From assembly GCA_937890355.1 (NCBI GenBank), contig CALACW010000019.1, forward strand, positions 1-10,422: DNA of 10,422 bases, written 5' to 3'. Under the pieces are notes generated by a model. It saw only the letters and a program-made list of their open reading frames with translations, ran no database searches and was not told where the DNA came from. The position numbers and the translations under genes were made by a program. Shown piece by piece: positions 1 to 7,792 of the stretch; within the stretch, counting starts at the first letter, position 1, and every line of letters begins with the position of its first letter. The stretch is from CALACW01 sp002431305. Its GTDB lineage: Bacteria > Bacillota > Clostridia > Oscillospirales > Acutalibacteraceae.

Positions 1-770
1 CGGGGGATTATGTTTTCCTGCCGTCATATCAGGATATGCTAAACTCCTCGTACGGCTTTTCAGATTATATGAACTGCAGAACGCATTCTTCGGATTATGC
101 AAAATCACAGGGAGTTAATGGCGATATATACCTTTTACGTTCTGCAAGTTTCAAATCCGTTCTCACTACCTTCGTCTGCGACGAAGGCATCGGCAACTAT
201 TGGAATACTGGGCTAACCTATATCGGAATTCGCCCCGCTTTGTGCTTTAACCCATCATCCACAGCAAATCCGACGGAAAAAACTACGGTTCCTTCGACAG
301 AAAAGCCCACGGAAAAACCGAGCGAAACAACAACCGAACCAACTACGAAGGCTGATGAAAAACTCGAATTTGCCGACAATGCTAATGTAGGCGGTAAGAT
401 TGACGAGGAGAATAAGAAGGTTTCGATTGTTCCGAGTTCGAGTACGGGTATAAGCCTTGACGATTTTAAAGCAATGTTCAAAGACGCGGTCAGTGTTGCA
501 GGCGAAAAAATAGAAAAAGTATTCAACGGCATGAAATTCATGTTCAACGGCAACGAATACACATTCATTCTCAAGGGCGACACGTCACCCGACGGTAAGA
601 TAACCGCAAAGGACGCGAGAACAATTCTCAGAATCGCGGCGAGACTCGAACAGCCCGACGACGTTACGAAAGAATCCGCAGACATCGATTCCGACAGAAA
701 AGTAACAAGCAAAGAGGCTAGAAGCGTATTAAGATTCGCGGCGAAACTTCAAAATAAAATTAACAGCTGA
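1..770 (+). CDS. Secreted/surface protein, DUF6273-like domain plus C-terminal dockerin (5' end outside window)
   Basis: The reading frame is open from base 3 with no stop before the window edge, so this is the C-terminal part of a longer protein; the first in-frame ATG at 36 is probably internal. Upstream of it the frame reads GDYVFLPSYQDM, and with the following residues through IGIRPALCFN it matches the end of a DUF6273-like domain (the LRS and VRPAL motifs are typical). Numbering from the Met at 36, a Thr/Pro/Glu linker spans about 76-105, a small unassigned domain about 108-180, and a dockerin-like module about 181-237. The dockerin has two EF-hand-like loops: D182, S184, D186, D193 and D216, D218, D220, E227. 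The second loop has Arg where Gly usually follows the third Asp. Dockerins bind cohesins on scaffoldins or cell-surface anchors, so the protein is probably extracellular. The function of the DUF6273 part is unknown. A hairpin terminator lies 18 bases past the stop. Confidence 0.8.
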   Translation, partial: GDYVFLPSYQDMLNSSYGFSDYMNCRTHSSDYAKSQGVNGDIYLLRSASFKSVLTTFVCDEGIGNYWNTGLTYIGIRPALCFNPSSTANPTEKTTVPSTEKPTEKPSETTTEPTTKADEKLEFADNANVGGKIDEENKKVSIVPSSSTGISLDDFKAMFKDAVSVAGEKIEKVFNGMKFMFNGNEYTFILKGDTSPDGKITAKDARTILRIAARLEQPDDVTKESADIDSDRKVTSKEARSVLRFAAKLQNKINS

Positions 771-788
771 TAAAGTTCATATGAATAT

Positions 789-830
789 AAATCCCCCGGG
801 ACCGTGTAGTCTCAGGGGATTTATTATTTA
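789..830. terminator. Hairpin terminator between convergent genes
   Basis: The arms AAATCCCC (789-796) and GGGGATTT (815-822) pair perfectly. After one C/A mismatch, GGGAC (798-802) pairs with GTCTC (809-813) around a 6-nt loop. On the plus strand the stem is followed by a T-rich tract (820-829), which suits termination of the dockerin gene. On the minus strand the tail is only weakly T-rich, so its use by the hydrolase gene is possible but less certain. Confidence 0.75.
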
Positions 831-843
831 AACCAATTGATTA

Positions 844-2685
844 TCAAGCGTGCTTAAAAAGCTCCGAAAAACCGTTTCCTCCAAATATATTATAGAGGAA
901 ATCACTGATAAACTTAAGCAATGACGTAAGAAGGAAATTCATTCTGTCTATAAACGACTTTTTATTCGTTCCGTCGTCAGCTTTGCCGTACAAAATCTTA
1001 TCACGGATTGCAGACAGTCTCTTTGAAGCGGATTCGAATGCGTCAACGTCAACTACGGTATTATCCATAACAGCGTTGGCTTCTTCGAGCGCAGCCTCAA
1101 GTTCCGCTTTATCATCTTCAGACAGCGCAGAAGTATCATACTCGCTCATCTCGTCAATCATGCTGACAAGGTTTCTGGAATTTCTGCACATATTAAACTG
1201 CGGGAACTTATCAGGATAAGAATGTACGGATGTAAAATTCTTATCGGAAGCGAGTGACGCAACAAGTTTTATAATAACGTCATTCTGTGACGTTTTTTCA
1301 TGATCCTGATTGCAAAAATAGAACGTCTGCTCGGGAAGCAGTCCCGTGAGCGGGTCTATAAGTCCGTTGGGGTCGGAATGGTCATGGTTTTCAGGGTCTG
1401 TACAGTTATTAACAGCTGAAACATATCCCTCGGGGAGTTTCACATCAACACCGTAACCTGTAGCTCCCATAGATTCAGACTCAAGCTGAATAATACCGTC
1501 GGCATTAACCTTATCATACGAGTCGACAAGAGGATAAAGCTGTACATTATAGTCAACGATATCGAATACTTCAACGCCTGAATTTACAGCGTTAAGAATA
1601 TTATCATATCTGTTAAGCTGTGCATTATAATACAAATCCGTCTGTCTGCGGATTTCCGCATCCTCATCACCGGACAAATACTTTTCGGCAGCTCCGGGAT
1701 AATTTGCACTCGAAACAAGTCCCCACATAAGAGTACTGTTTTTAAGATTATTTGAAATAAGAGAATCAACGGCTGCGTCAAGGATATCATTGATGACACT
1801 GTTGGGCAGAAGTCTTAATGCAATATTAATCATGTACCCCGTCTGACCGTCTTTATCTGATACGAGAAGCGGGAAAATCTTGCTGTAAAGCTGTTCATCG
1901 TCATCAATTATACCGTTCTCGAAAATTTCACCGAGAAGAGCCGAACCGTCAAGCGCGGGCACAACAAAAATAATTCTGTTAAGGTCATTTATAACCTCGG
2001 GATGGAACTCAAGCAGACCGTTAGCAATCGAACCGCCCTGGCTTATGGGAACAATATTAACCTTATCGTGTCCCGTTTCTTCCTTTACCTGCTGAATGAG
2101 AGCATAAAGTTCGTCGACAGTCTTAAACATATTTCCGAATGAATTATATGTAAAGAAATAAATATGATCCTCGTCAACAAGTCCCTTAAAATAATTAAGA
2201 GGTATCTTGCTGTAGATATACTCTTTTTCCTCGTCGGTGCAGTCTGCAACGCTAGAATCGAATTTAATAACGCGGATATCGTTTATAAAATTGCCGTTCG
2301 AGTCAGATCGGATTTTGCTCATAACTTCATCGCCGATAACCTTACCGAACGCCTCGGAAAGCTCTTTATCGGGATCTTTCTGGGTAAGGAACGTCTTTAC
2401 AAGGGGGATTCCGACCTCTTTAAGAGCGCTCTTGACAATATCTGCGGTCGCATTGAGCAAGAGCGGAGCTTTATACTCTTCCCCGTCAGAATTGAGAGCA
2501 GGTTTGCCGTTTTCATAGTAATAAATCTCAGACTGAAAAAGACCGGGAACAATTATCGTCGGAACCTGTGAACAATTGCCGGCGCAGTCCGTCTTAACAG
2601 AAGCAAATGCTCCGATGCTCAGAACCGAAAAAACAAGTATAAGCGACAGAACAACCGAAAGAGATCTTTTTAATACCTTTTTCAT
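844..2685 (-). CDS. Secreted alpha/beta-hydrolase, lipase/LCAT-like
   Basis: 613 residues. A signal peptide (basic n-region, hydrophobic core about 8-27) has a likely signal peptidase I site GAFA|S after residue 28. The mature part opens with VPTIIVPGLFQSE (41-53), typical of the first strand and oxyanion loop of lipases and lecithin:cholesterol-acyltransferase-like enzymes. The nucleophile elbow is VPISQGGS with Ser215; the usual first Gly of GxSxG is Pro213. Asp375 or Asp378 and His462 (in NQDHEKT) are candidates for the rest of the triad. After the catalytic domain come a helical FIVAR-like segment (about 516-563) and a hydrophobic or amphipathic C-terminal helix (about 578-602) that could touch the membrane. 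Substrate is unknown; a lipid or other acyl ester is an inference. The start is supported by AGGAGA about 9 bases upstream. The gene appears monocistronic, transcribed away from the liv operon terminator. Confidence 0.8.
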   Translation of the reverse strand: MKKVLKRSLSVVLSLILVFSVLSIGAFASVKTDCAGNCSQVPTIIVPGLFQSEIYYYENGKPALNSDGEEYKAPLLLNATADIVKSALKEVGIPLVKTFLTQKDPDKELSEAFGKVIGDEVMSKIRSDSNGNFINDIRVIKFDSSVADCTDEEKEYIYSKIPLNYFKGLVDEDHIYFFTYNSFGNMFKTVDELYALIQQVKEETGHDKVNIVPISQGGSIANGLLEFHPEVINDLNRIIFVVPALDGSALLGEIFENGIIDDDEQLYSKIFPLLVSDKDGQTGYMINIALRLLPNSVINDILDAAVDSLISNNLKNSTLMWGLVSSANYPGAAEKYLSGDEDAEIRRQTDLYYNAQLNRYDNILNAVNSGVEVFDIVDYNVQLYPLVDSYDKVNADGIIQLESESMGATGYGVDVKLPEGYVSAVNNCTDPENHDHSDPNGLIDPLTGLLPEQTFYFCNQDHEKTSQNDVIIKLVASLASDKNFTSVHSYPDKFPQFNMCRNSRNLVSMIDEMSEYDTSALSEDDKAELEAALEEANAVMDNTVVDVDAFESASKRLSAIRDKILYGKADDGTNKKSFIDRMNFLLTSLLKFISDFLYNIFGGNGFSELFKHA

Positions 2686-2779
2686 TTTGCTTTATCTCCT
2701 TTGCATATTAAACGAGGATAAAACACACAAAGAACTAATCTTATGCTTTTACCTGCTAAGTCCTGCTACCCTCTTTTTT

Positions 2780-2808
2780 CTTATATATATTAACACAATT
2801 AAAGACAA
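2780..2808 (-). promoter_or_regulatory. Candidate promoter for the hydrolase gene
   Basis: On the minus strand TTGTCT (2808-2803) lies 17 bases from TATAAG (2785-2780); a second TATATA overlaps it. This would give a leader of about 90 nt. The -35 box matches consensus at 4 of 6 positions, so the call is moderate. Two direct copies of CCTGCTA (plus strand, 2752-2758 and 2762-2768) lie just inside the transcript. Confidence 0.5.
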
Positions 2809-2860
2809 AAATCAAATCCTTTTTGTAAACATTTTATTCAACTTGTAATAATTCATAAAT

Positions 2861-2897
2861 CAAAAAAAACGCGGTTCCCGTTACAGAAAACCGCGTT
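2861..2897 (-). terminator. Intrinsic terminator of the liv operon
   Basis: On the minus strand the stem AACGCGGTT (2897-2889) pairs with AACCGCGTT (2876-2868) around a 12-nt loop, and a run of T residues follows directly (2869-2862). It sits about 25 bases after the livF stop and closes the livKHMGF transcript. Confidence 0.93.
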
Positions 2898-2922
2898 AAA
2901 TTATTGCTTTCGAGAATACAGA

Positions 2923-3633
2923 TTATTCGCCGAGATAAGCCTTCTTAACCTTATCGCTCTGAAGGAGTTCCGCACCCGTTCCGGAAAGAACGATTTTTCC
3001 GTTTTCAAGAACGTATGCTCTGTCGGAAATTGCAAGAGATTTACCTGCGTTCTGCTCAACTAGAAGAACCGTTGTTCCCTCTGCATTTAAATCCTTAATA
3101 ATTGTAAAAACCTCATCAACAAGCAAGGGCGAAAGTCCCATTGACGGTTCGTCAAGCATTATAAGCTTAGGACGGCACATAAGCGCTCTGCCCATAGCGA
3201 GCATCTGCTGTTCGCCGCCCGAGAGCGTACCGGCAATCTGATTCTTTCTCTCCTTAAGTCTCGGGAAACGTTCATAGATTTTTTCTATTGTTTCCTTTAT
3301 AAGTTTTTTATCCGTCTGAGTGTATGCACCCATGAGAAGATTATCATAAACAGAAAGTTCCTGAAAAATACGTCTTCCCTCGGGAACCTGAGCCATACCG
3401 AGTTTAACGAGTTTATGACAAGGAACATGGGTTATGTTCTTGCCTTCATACGAAACCGTACCCGCCTTAGAAGGAATCAAACCGATTACGCTCTGCATGG
3501 TGGTAGTCTTTCCGGCACCGTTTGCACCGATAAGCGTAACGATTTCACCCTCGTTAACTTCAAAACTTATTCCTTTAAGAGCCTGAATTACGCCGTAGTA
3601 AACTTCAAGATCTTTTACTTCAAGCAACGCCAT
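2923..3633 (-). CDS. livF: Branched-chain amino acid ABC transporter, ATP-binding protein LivF
   Basis: 236 residues, normal for LivF. It is one of two cytoplasmic ATPases that power import of leucine, isoleucine and valine through LivHM. Walker A GANGAGKTT is at 36-44, the ABC signature LSGGEQQ at 137-143, and Walker B LIMLDEP at 157-163. The VPEGRRIF motif (83-90) and LVEQNA (191-196), with Gln-Asn where most ABC ATPases carry the switch His, are family hallmarks that separate LivF from LivG. It is last in the operon. The start follows GGAGG by about 7 bases; that ribosome site is formed by the last two Gly codons of livG (GGA GGT), and only 3 bases separate the genes, so translation is probably coupled. 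Confidence 0.95.
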   Translation of the reverse strand: MALLEVKDLEVYYGVIQALKGISFEVNEGEIVTLIGANGAGKTTTMQSVIGLIPSKAGTVSYEGKNITHVPCHKLVKLGMAQVPEGRRIFQELSVYDNLLMGAYTQTDKKLIKETIEKIYERFPRLKERKNQIAGTLSGGEQQMLAMGRALMCRPKLIMLDEPSMGLSPLLVDEVFTIIKDLNAEGTTVLLVEQNAGKSLAISDRAYVLENGKIVLSGTGAELLQSDKVKKAYLGE

Positions 3634-3636
3634 AAT

Positions 3637-4407
3637 TTAACCTCCTATATAAGCCTTGATAACTTCGGGATCATTTAATGCGTCCTTCGTCTTGCCCTGA
3701 GCAAGAACCGTACCGAAGTTAAGAACGGTAATTTCATCGCAAAGTCCCGATACAAACTTCATATCATGCTCGATAAGAAGTATAGTCATATCGTATTCAT
3801 CTCTGATGAATTTAACAATATCGACAAGCTCCTCAGTCTCGTTCGGATTCATACCCGCTGCAGGCTCGTCGAGAAGAAGAAGTTTAGGATTGGTCGCAAG
3901 AGCTCTTGCAATTTCAAGTTTTCTCTGCTTGCCGTAAGGGAGATTACACGAGAGATTATTTCTCTCCTCCTCGAGTCCGAAAACTTTTAATATCTCCTTT
4001 GCACGTTCTCTCATTCTGACCTCTGTGTCAAAATGACCGGGCAGGTGAAACATGCTGACAAACGGATTACACTTAAATTCGGGCTGATTATGAAGACCAA
4101 CCATAACGTTTCTTACAACACTCATGTTTGAAAATAATCTGATGTTCTGAAATGTACGGGCAATTCCCTTATGATTTATAGTTTCCTGCGTTTTTCCTTT
4201 TAACTCCTCGCCGTCAAGGTAAAACGTGCCTGTCGTAGGCTGATAAACGCCCGTAATCATATTGAAAAGAGTGGTTTTGCCGGCACCGTTGGGACCTACA
4301 AGTCCGTAAAGTTCGTTCTTTTTTATCTCCATATTAACGTCCTGAACTGCCTTCAGTCCGCCGAAGGAAATACCGAGATTTTCGGTTCTGAGCATAATAT
4401 CGGACAT
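3637..4407 (-). CDS. livG: Branched-chain amino acid ABC transporter, ATP-binding protein LivG
   Basis: 256 residues from the chosen start MSDIML. The frame is open to an ATG at 4452, but that would put 15 extra basic residues inside livM. The 4407 start has GGAGGG about 8 bases upstream and begins one base after the livM stop. Walker A GPNGAGKTT is at 38-46, the Q-loop Gln at 87 (ARTFQNIRLF, typical of LivG), the signature LPYGKQRK at 156-163 (LivG proteins carry a Tyr variant of LSGGQ), Walker B LLLLDEP at 176-182, and the switch His at 214 (IEHDM). It pairs with LivF as a heterodimeric ATPase on the inner face of LivHM. Confidence 0.95.
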   Translation of the reverse strand: MSDIMLRTENLGISFGGLKAVQDVNMEIKKNELYGLVGPNGAGKTTLFNMITGVYQPTTGTFYLDGEELKGKTQETINHKGIARTFQNIRLFSNMSVVRNVMVGLHNQPEFKCNPFVSMFHLPGHFDTEVRMRERAKEILKVFGLEEERNNLSCNLPYGKQRKLEIARALATNPKLLLLDEPAAGMNPNETEELVDIVKFIRDEYDMTILLIEHDMKFVSGLCDEITVLNFGTVLAQGKTKDALNDPEVIKAYIGG

Positions 4408-4408
4408 C

Positions 4409-5578
4409 TTATTTACCCTCCTTTTTTGAGGCGCGGTCGCCTTTTTCCGCAATAGCGCCGTCAGAGTTCTTTACGTCTACGGAGAGTACCTCGTCCATTT
4501 TAATTTTCGATTCAATTCTGTTCCACTGAACATCGTCATCTTTAATGACATGTGAAGCTTTGCTCTTTTTGGAAATCTTGGAAGTAAAAGCCTTAATGCT
4601 CAATTTCTCCTTGAGAGGTTTAAGAGCGGGAGCATTATTGAATATAATTACAAGAATAAGAATCAATGCGTAAACAAGCAGTCTTACAGCCGCAAGGTTA
4701 CCGGAGAGCTTATTCTGCAACAGGAAGTTTACATAAGTTATAAGAGTTGCGGCAATTATCGAACCGTTCATAGAACCGATACCGCCGATAACAACCATAA
4801 CCAGAATCTCAATCGAGTAATTGAAATCAAATACGGAATACGTAATAGGCGTTACATAATGACCGTATATGACTCCGGCGATTCCGGCAAATGCAGCGGC
4901 AATAACGAATACAAAAAGTTTATAAAACGTAACGTTAATGCCCATGGCTTTAGCTGCAATCTCGTTATCTCGTATAGCGGTAATCGCTCTGCCGTGTTTT
5001 GATCTGATAAGATTCTGAATAAAAGCGAGAATAATTATTACAAGAACAAAAGAAATGATAAACAGCTCTTTTGCCGGCATTTTAATTTCGCTTGTCTTAA
5101 GCCCCATAGCCTCGCCGAACCAAGGGAGATTCTTGAAAATATTTCTTACAATCTCGCCGAACGCAAGCGTTACGATAGCAAGATAGTCGCCCTTAAGTCT
5201 CAGTGCCGGAAGACCGATAATAAATCCGAACACAGCTGCAATTAAAGCACCGCAAACCATGGAAATTAAAAAACATACCGTTACATTATCAATAACATTA
5301 TGAAGCTGAAGAGATATAAAACTGCCCAAATATGCCCCGACGCACATAAATCCTGCATGTCCGAGCGACAATTCACCGAGGAAACCTACTACAAGGTTAA
5401 GGGAAATCGCAAGAATAATACTGTATGCGATTTTGGGAAGAAGATTTACAAACGAACGGTTAAGTACGCCCGCAGAACTTAATACAATCATCAATACGAG
5501 AAAGACCGCAAGGACGATATAATTTATGTAATATTTAATTTTAAACTGTTTTTTATAATTGGAGAAAAAATTAGCCAT
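4409..5578 (-). CDS. livM: Branched-chain amino acid ABC transporter, permease LivM
   Basis: 389 residues with multiple membrane segments between about 18 and 315. Family motifs seen are LSLGHAGFM (70-78), the ATPase-coupling loop GRAITAIRDNEIAAKAMGINV-type segment starting at 196, and GGIGSMNGS (265-273). It forms the membrane channel with LivH. The start overlaps the livH stop by one base (TAATG), with GGGAG about 8 bases upstream. After the last membrane segment there is an unusually long, charged tail of about 70 residues (318-389), rich in Lys, Ser and Asp and predicted cytoplasmic. The last codons of the tail also provide the livG ribosome site. Confidence 0.94.
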   Translation of the reverse strand: MANFFSNYKKQFKIKYYINYIVLAVFLVLMIVLSSAGVLNRSFVNLLPKIAYSIILAISLNLVVGFLGELSLGHAGFMCVGAYLGSFISLQLHNVIDNVTVCFLISMVCGALIAAVFGFIIGLPALRLKGDYLAIVTLAFGEIVRNIFKNLPWFGEAMGLKTSEIKMPAKELFIISFVLVIIILAFIQNLIRSKHGRAITAIRDNEIAAKAMGINVTFYKLFVFVIAAAFAGIAGVIYGHYVTPITYSVFDFNYSIEILVMVVIGGIGSMNGSIIAATLITYVNFLLQNKLSGNLAAVRLLVYALILILVIIFNNAPALKPLKEKLSIKAFTSKISKKSKASHVIKDDDVQWNRIESKIKMDEVLSVDVKNSDGAIAEKGDRASKKEGK

Positions 5579-6447
5579 TATACTTTCTCCCTTCTGCGTT
5601 TACCGAGCAAGCCTACAGGTCTTACAAGGAGTATAAGAATAAGAAGCGCAAATTCAATCGCCGTGGTATATGAAGCGATAGGTGTGTTTTTGCATATCTG
5701 TTCAATGATGCCAAGCAATATTCCTCCGATCATTGCGCCGGGAATTGAGCCTATACCGCCGATAACCGCGGCAACGAAAGCTTTAATTCCGGGCATGGAA
5801 CCCAAAGTCGGAGTCGTAGAAGGAATTCTTATTATATAGAAAAGACTCGCAAATGCCGCCAAAGCGGAACCGATAGCAAACGTAATCATTATTATCTTAT
5901 CGACATTTACGCCCATCAGTTTCGCTGCACCGCTGTCTTCGGAAACAGCAAGCATTGCACGTCCTGTTTTTGTCTTCATTACGAAAATCTGAAGCGCCGC
6001 CATAATAACTGCGCCGACAATAAGAGTAAGAATTGTACCGACGCCTATTTCTGCGCCGAAAACTTTAACTGTGCCGAAATCATATATTGTAAACGATCTC
6101 GAAGTGGAACCGTAAACAAGCTGAGCAATACCCTGTAACAGGTTGCTTACTCCGATAGCGGTAATAAGAACCGCAAGAGGAGACGCGCCCCTCAGAGGTT
6201 TATATGCCAGTTTCTCAACCAGAATACCCGTAACTGTACACACGACAACAGAAACGCCGATCGCAATGAAAGGATGAACATGTAACATTAATGTGGAATA
6301 AATAGCGTACGCGCCTACCATTATAATATCGCCGTGCGCAAAATTAAGCATCTTGGCAATACCGTAAACCATGGTATAACCGAGTGCGATCAGAGCATAA
6401 ACCGCGCCGAGGCTAAGTCCGTCTATTAGTATACTCATGAAACTCAT
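5578..6447 (-). CDS. livH: Branched-chain amino acid ABC transporter, permease LivH
   Basis: 289 residues, normal for the family, and almost wholly hydrophobic. Hallmarks are LNFAHGD (34-40) near the first membrane segments, the ATPase-coupling loop from GRAMLAVSED to MGVN (162-181), GGIGSIPGAMIGG (230-242) and the C-terminal LLVRPVGLLG (273-282). It is the partner permease of LivM. The ATG at 6447 is preferred over the Met three codons later because GGAGAG lies about 6 bases upstream. Unlike the following genes it is separated from its upstream neighbour, by a 79-base gap carrying a strong hairpin. Confidence 0.95.
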   Translation of the reverse strand: MSFMSILIDGLSLGAVYALIALGYTMVYGIAKMLNFAHGDIIMVGAYAIYSTLMLHVHPFIAIGVSVVVCTVTGILVEKLAYKPLRGASPLAVLITAIGVSNLLQGIAQLVYGSTSRSFTIYDFGTVKVFGAEIGVGTILTLIVGAVIMAALQIFVMKTKTGRAMLAVSEDSGAAKLMGVNVDKIIMITFAIGSALAAFASLFYIIRIPSTTPTLGSMPGIKAFVAAVIGGIGSIPGAMIGGILLGIIEQICKNTPIASYTTAIEFALLILILLVRPVGLLGKRRREKV

Positions 6448-6463
6448 AATAAACTCTCCAAAC

Positions 6464-6504
6464 GACCGCAGTCGGAGAAGAATATCTCATCTCCGACTGG
6501 GGTC
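6464..6504 (-). promoter_or_regulatory. Intercistronic hairpin between livK and livH
   Basis: CAGTCGGAGA (6469-6478) pairs with TCTCCGACTG (6490-6499) around an 11-nt loop. After one G/G mismatch, GACC (6464-6467) pairs with GGTC (6501-6504). No T-run follows in the direction of transcription, so it is not a standard terminator. It ends a few bases before the livH ribosome site. Such stems after binding-protein genes often protect the upstream mRNA from 3' decay or weaken downstream expression; here that role is inferred. Confidence 0.75.
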
Positions 6505-6526
6505 AAGTATTAACTGCCGAATAAAA

Positions 6527-7696
6527 TTACTTTTTAACGGTAACAACGATGGGTTCCTTGTTAGGAGCACCGTTTTCATTCCATGTCATATTTCCGGTAA
6601 CACCCGAGAACTTGAATGAAGAATCAAGGATAGCAGCCCTAACTTTGTTGCAAAGGTCAGAAACCGAAATATTAGCATCCTTGATATCCGCAGCCTTCAT
6701 AGCATTGAAGATAACATAAATTGCATCATATGCATCGGCTGCAAACTGGTCGGGAGCCGAACCGTATTTTTCTGCATATTTATTTACAAAAGAAGCAACC
6801 TTTTCATCGGTACTGTTCTTATCGAAAGGAGTGATGTACTGAATTTCGTTTGTAACAGAGCTGTCAATCTGATCTGCAACACCGTCAAGACCGTCACAGC
6901 CGAATATAAGAGCATTTACGCCCTTTGCCGCACAGGCACGTGCAACAAGACCTGCCTCGGTGTAGTAGAAAGGAGTAAAGATAGCATCGCAGTCTTTAAG
7001 AGCCTCTACCTGAGTCGAGAAATCCTTATTGTTCTCTTTATCAAAAGTCATGGTCGTGAACGAAACTCCGAGCTTGTCCATCTCGCCCTTGAAGGCTTCA
7101 TAAATACCTGAAGAATAAGTATCCGAAGTATCATAGATACAACCGATCTTTGTCTTCTTGTACTCATTTACAAGCTTGTCAGCAGCAAGAATACCCTGGT
7201 CGGGGTCGCCGAAGCATACGCGGAAACCGTTGTCACGTCCGTCGATAATATCAGCGTTCGATGCTGAAGGGGTAATGAAGAAAAGATTGTCGTCAACCGA
7301 TTTAGCCGCAAAAGCCTCACAGGAAGCGCTCGTTACAGAGCCTAATGAAATCTGCATTCCTTCATCCATAAGCTGGTCATAAGCAGTGTTGGTCTCGGTT
7401 GCATTTGCCTTATCATCTTTCATGATAAATGAGTAATTGATTCCGTTGATTCCGCCTGCACCGTTAATCTCGTCAACTGCAAGCTGTGCACCGCGCTGAA
7501 CGGAAATACCGTACTGAGAAGCATCGCCGGTAAGAGGACCTGTACATCCGATAACAATAGAACCGGACGTATTTGCCGAATCCGCTTTAGAACCCGAATT
7601 GTCTTCCTTGTCGGAGTTTGAAGTACAGCCCGCAAAGCATGTTACAGCCATGGCTGCGGCGAGAACTCCACTGAACACCTTTTTAAAACTTTTCAT
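6527..7696 (-). CDS. livK: Branched-chain amino acid ABC transporter, substrate-binding lipoprotein
   Basis: 389 residues. A lipoprotein signal peptide has lipobox FAGC with Cys24 as the lipidated residue, followed by a Ser/Asp/Asn/Gly-rich tether to about 46. The rest is a two-lobed Peripla_BP_6/Leu-Ile-Val-binding fold: IGCTGPLTGDASQYG (49-63), GGINGINYSF (81-90), SVTSASCEA (120-128), ITPSAS (141-146), then the second lobe from about 160. It would sit on the outer face of the membrane and deliver ligand to LivHM. Ligand specificity cannot be read from sequence; short-chain amides or urea are possible for relatives, but the five-gene context favours branched-chain amino acids. The start has AGAGGT (7710-7705) about 8 bases upstream. 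It is the first gene of the operon and lies behind a long leader with an internal terminator. Confidence 0.93.
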   Translation of the reverse strand: MKSFKKVFSGVLAAAMAVTCFAGCTSNSDKEDNSGSKADSANTSGSIVIGCTGPLTGDASQYGISVQRGAQLAVDEINGAGGINGINYSFIMKDDKANATETNTAYDQLMDEGMQISLGSVTSASCEAFAAKSVDDNLFFITPSASNADIIDGRDNGFRVCFGDPDQGILAADKLVNEYKKTKIGCIYDTSDTYSSGIYEAFKGEMDKLGVSFTTMTFDKENNKDFSTQVEALKDCDAIFTPFYYTEAGLVARACAAKGVNALIFGCDGLDGVADQIDSSVTNEIQYITPFDKNSTDEKVASFVNKYAEKYGSAPDQFAADAYDAIYVIFNAMKAADIKDANISVSDLCNKVRAAILDSSFKFSGVTGNMTWNENGAPNKEPIVVTVKK

Positions 7697-7760
7697 TTTT
7701 TTCTACCTCTTTTTTAAGAAATAAAATATATTTCAGCTTTCGCTGTAAATACCGATTAAC

Positions 7761-7792
7761 AAAAAAACGGTTCTGCTCTTTAGGCAAAACCG
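7761..7792 (-). terminator. Intrinsic terminator inside the liv leader
   Basis: On the minus strand CGGTTTTGC (7792-7784) pairs with GCAGAACCG (7776-7768), nine pairs with one G-U, around a 7-nt loop. Seven T residues (7767-7761) follow directly. It lies 64 bases before livK in the same direction as the operon, so full termination here would silence livKHMGF unless there is readthrough or another promoter. Confidence 0.85.

Noticed and set aside
218..712. 164-codon open frame antisense to the dockerin gene
   Set aside because: It is Ser/Val/Leu-rich shadow coding of the Thr/Pro/Glu linker and dockerin with no ribosome site or domain; the plus-strand frame carries clear motifs.
2164..2571. 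Plus-strand frames of 93-135 codons opposite the hydrolase N-terminal region
   Set aside because: They are antisense to a well supported gene, overlap each other in two frames, and show no domain or promoter.
4408..4452. N-terminal extension of LivG to the ATG at 4452
   Set aside because: It would lie inside livM, has no ribosome site of its own, and adds residues not seen in LivG. The ATG at 4407 has an ideal GGAGG and matches the family N-terminus.
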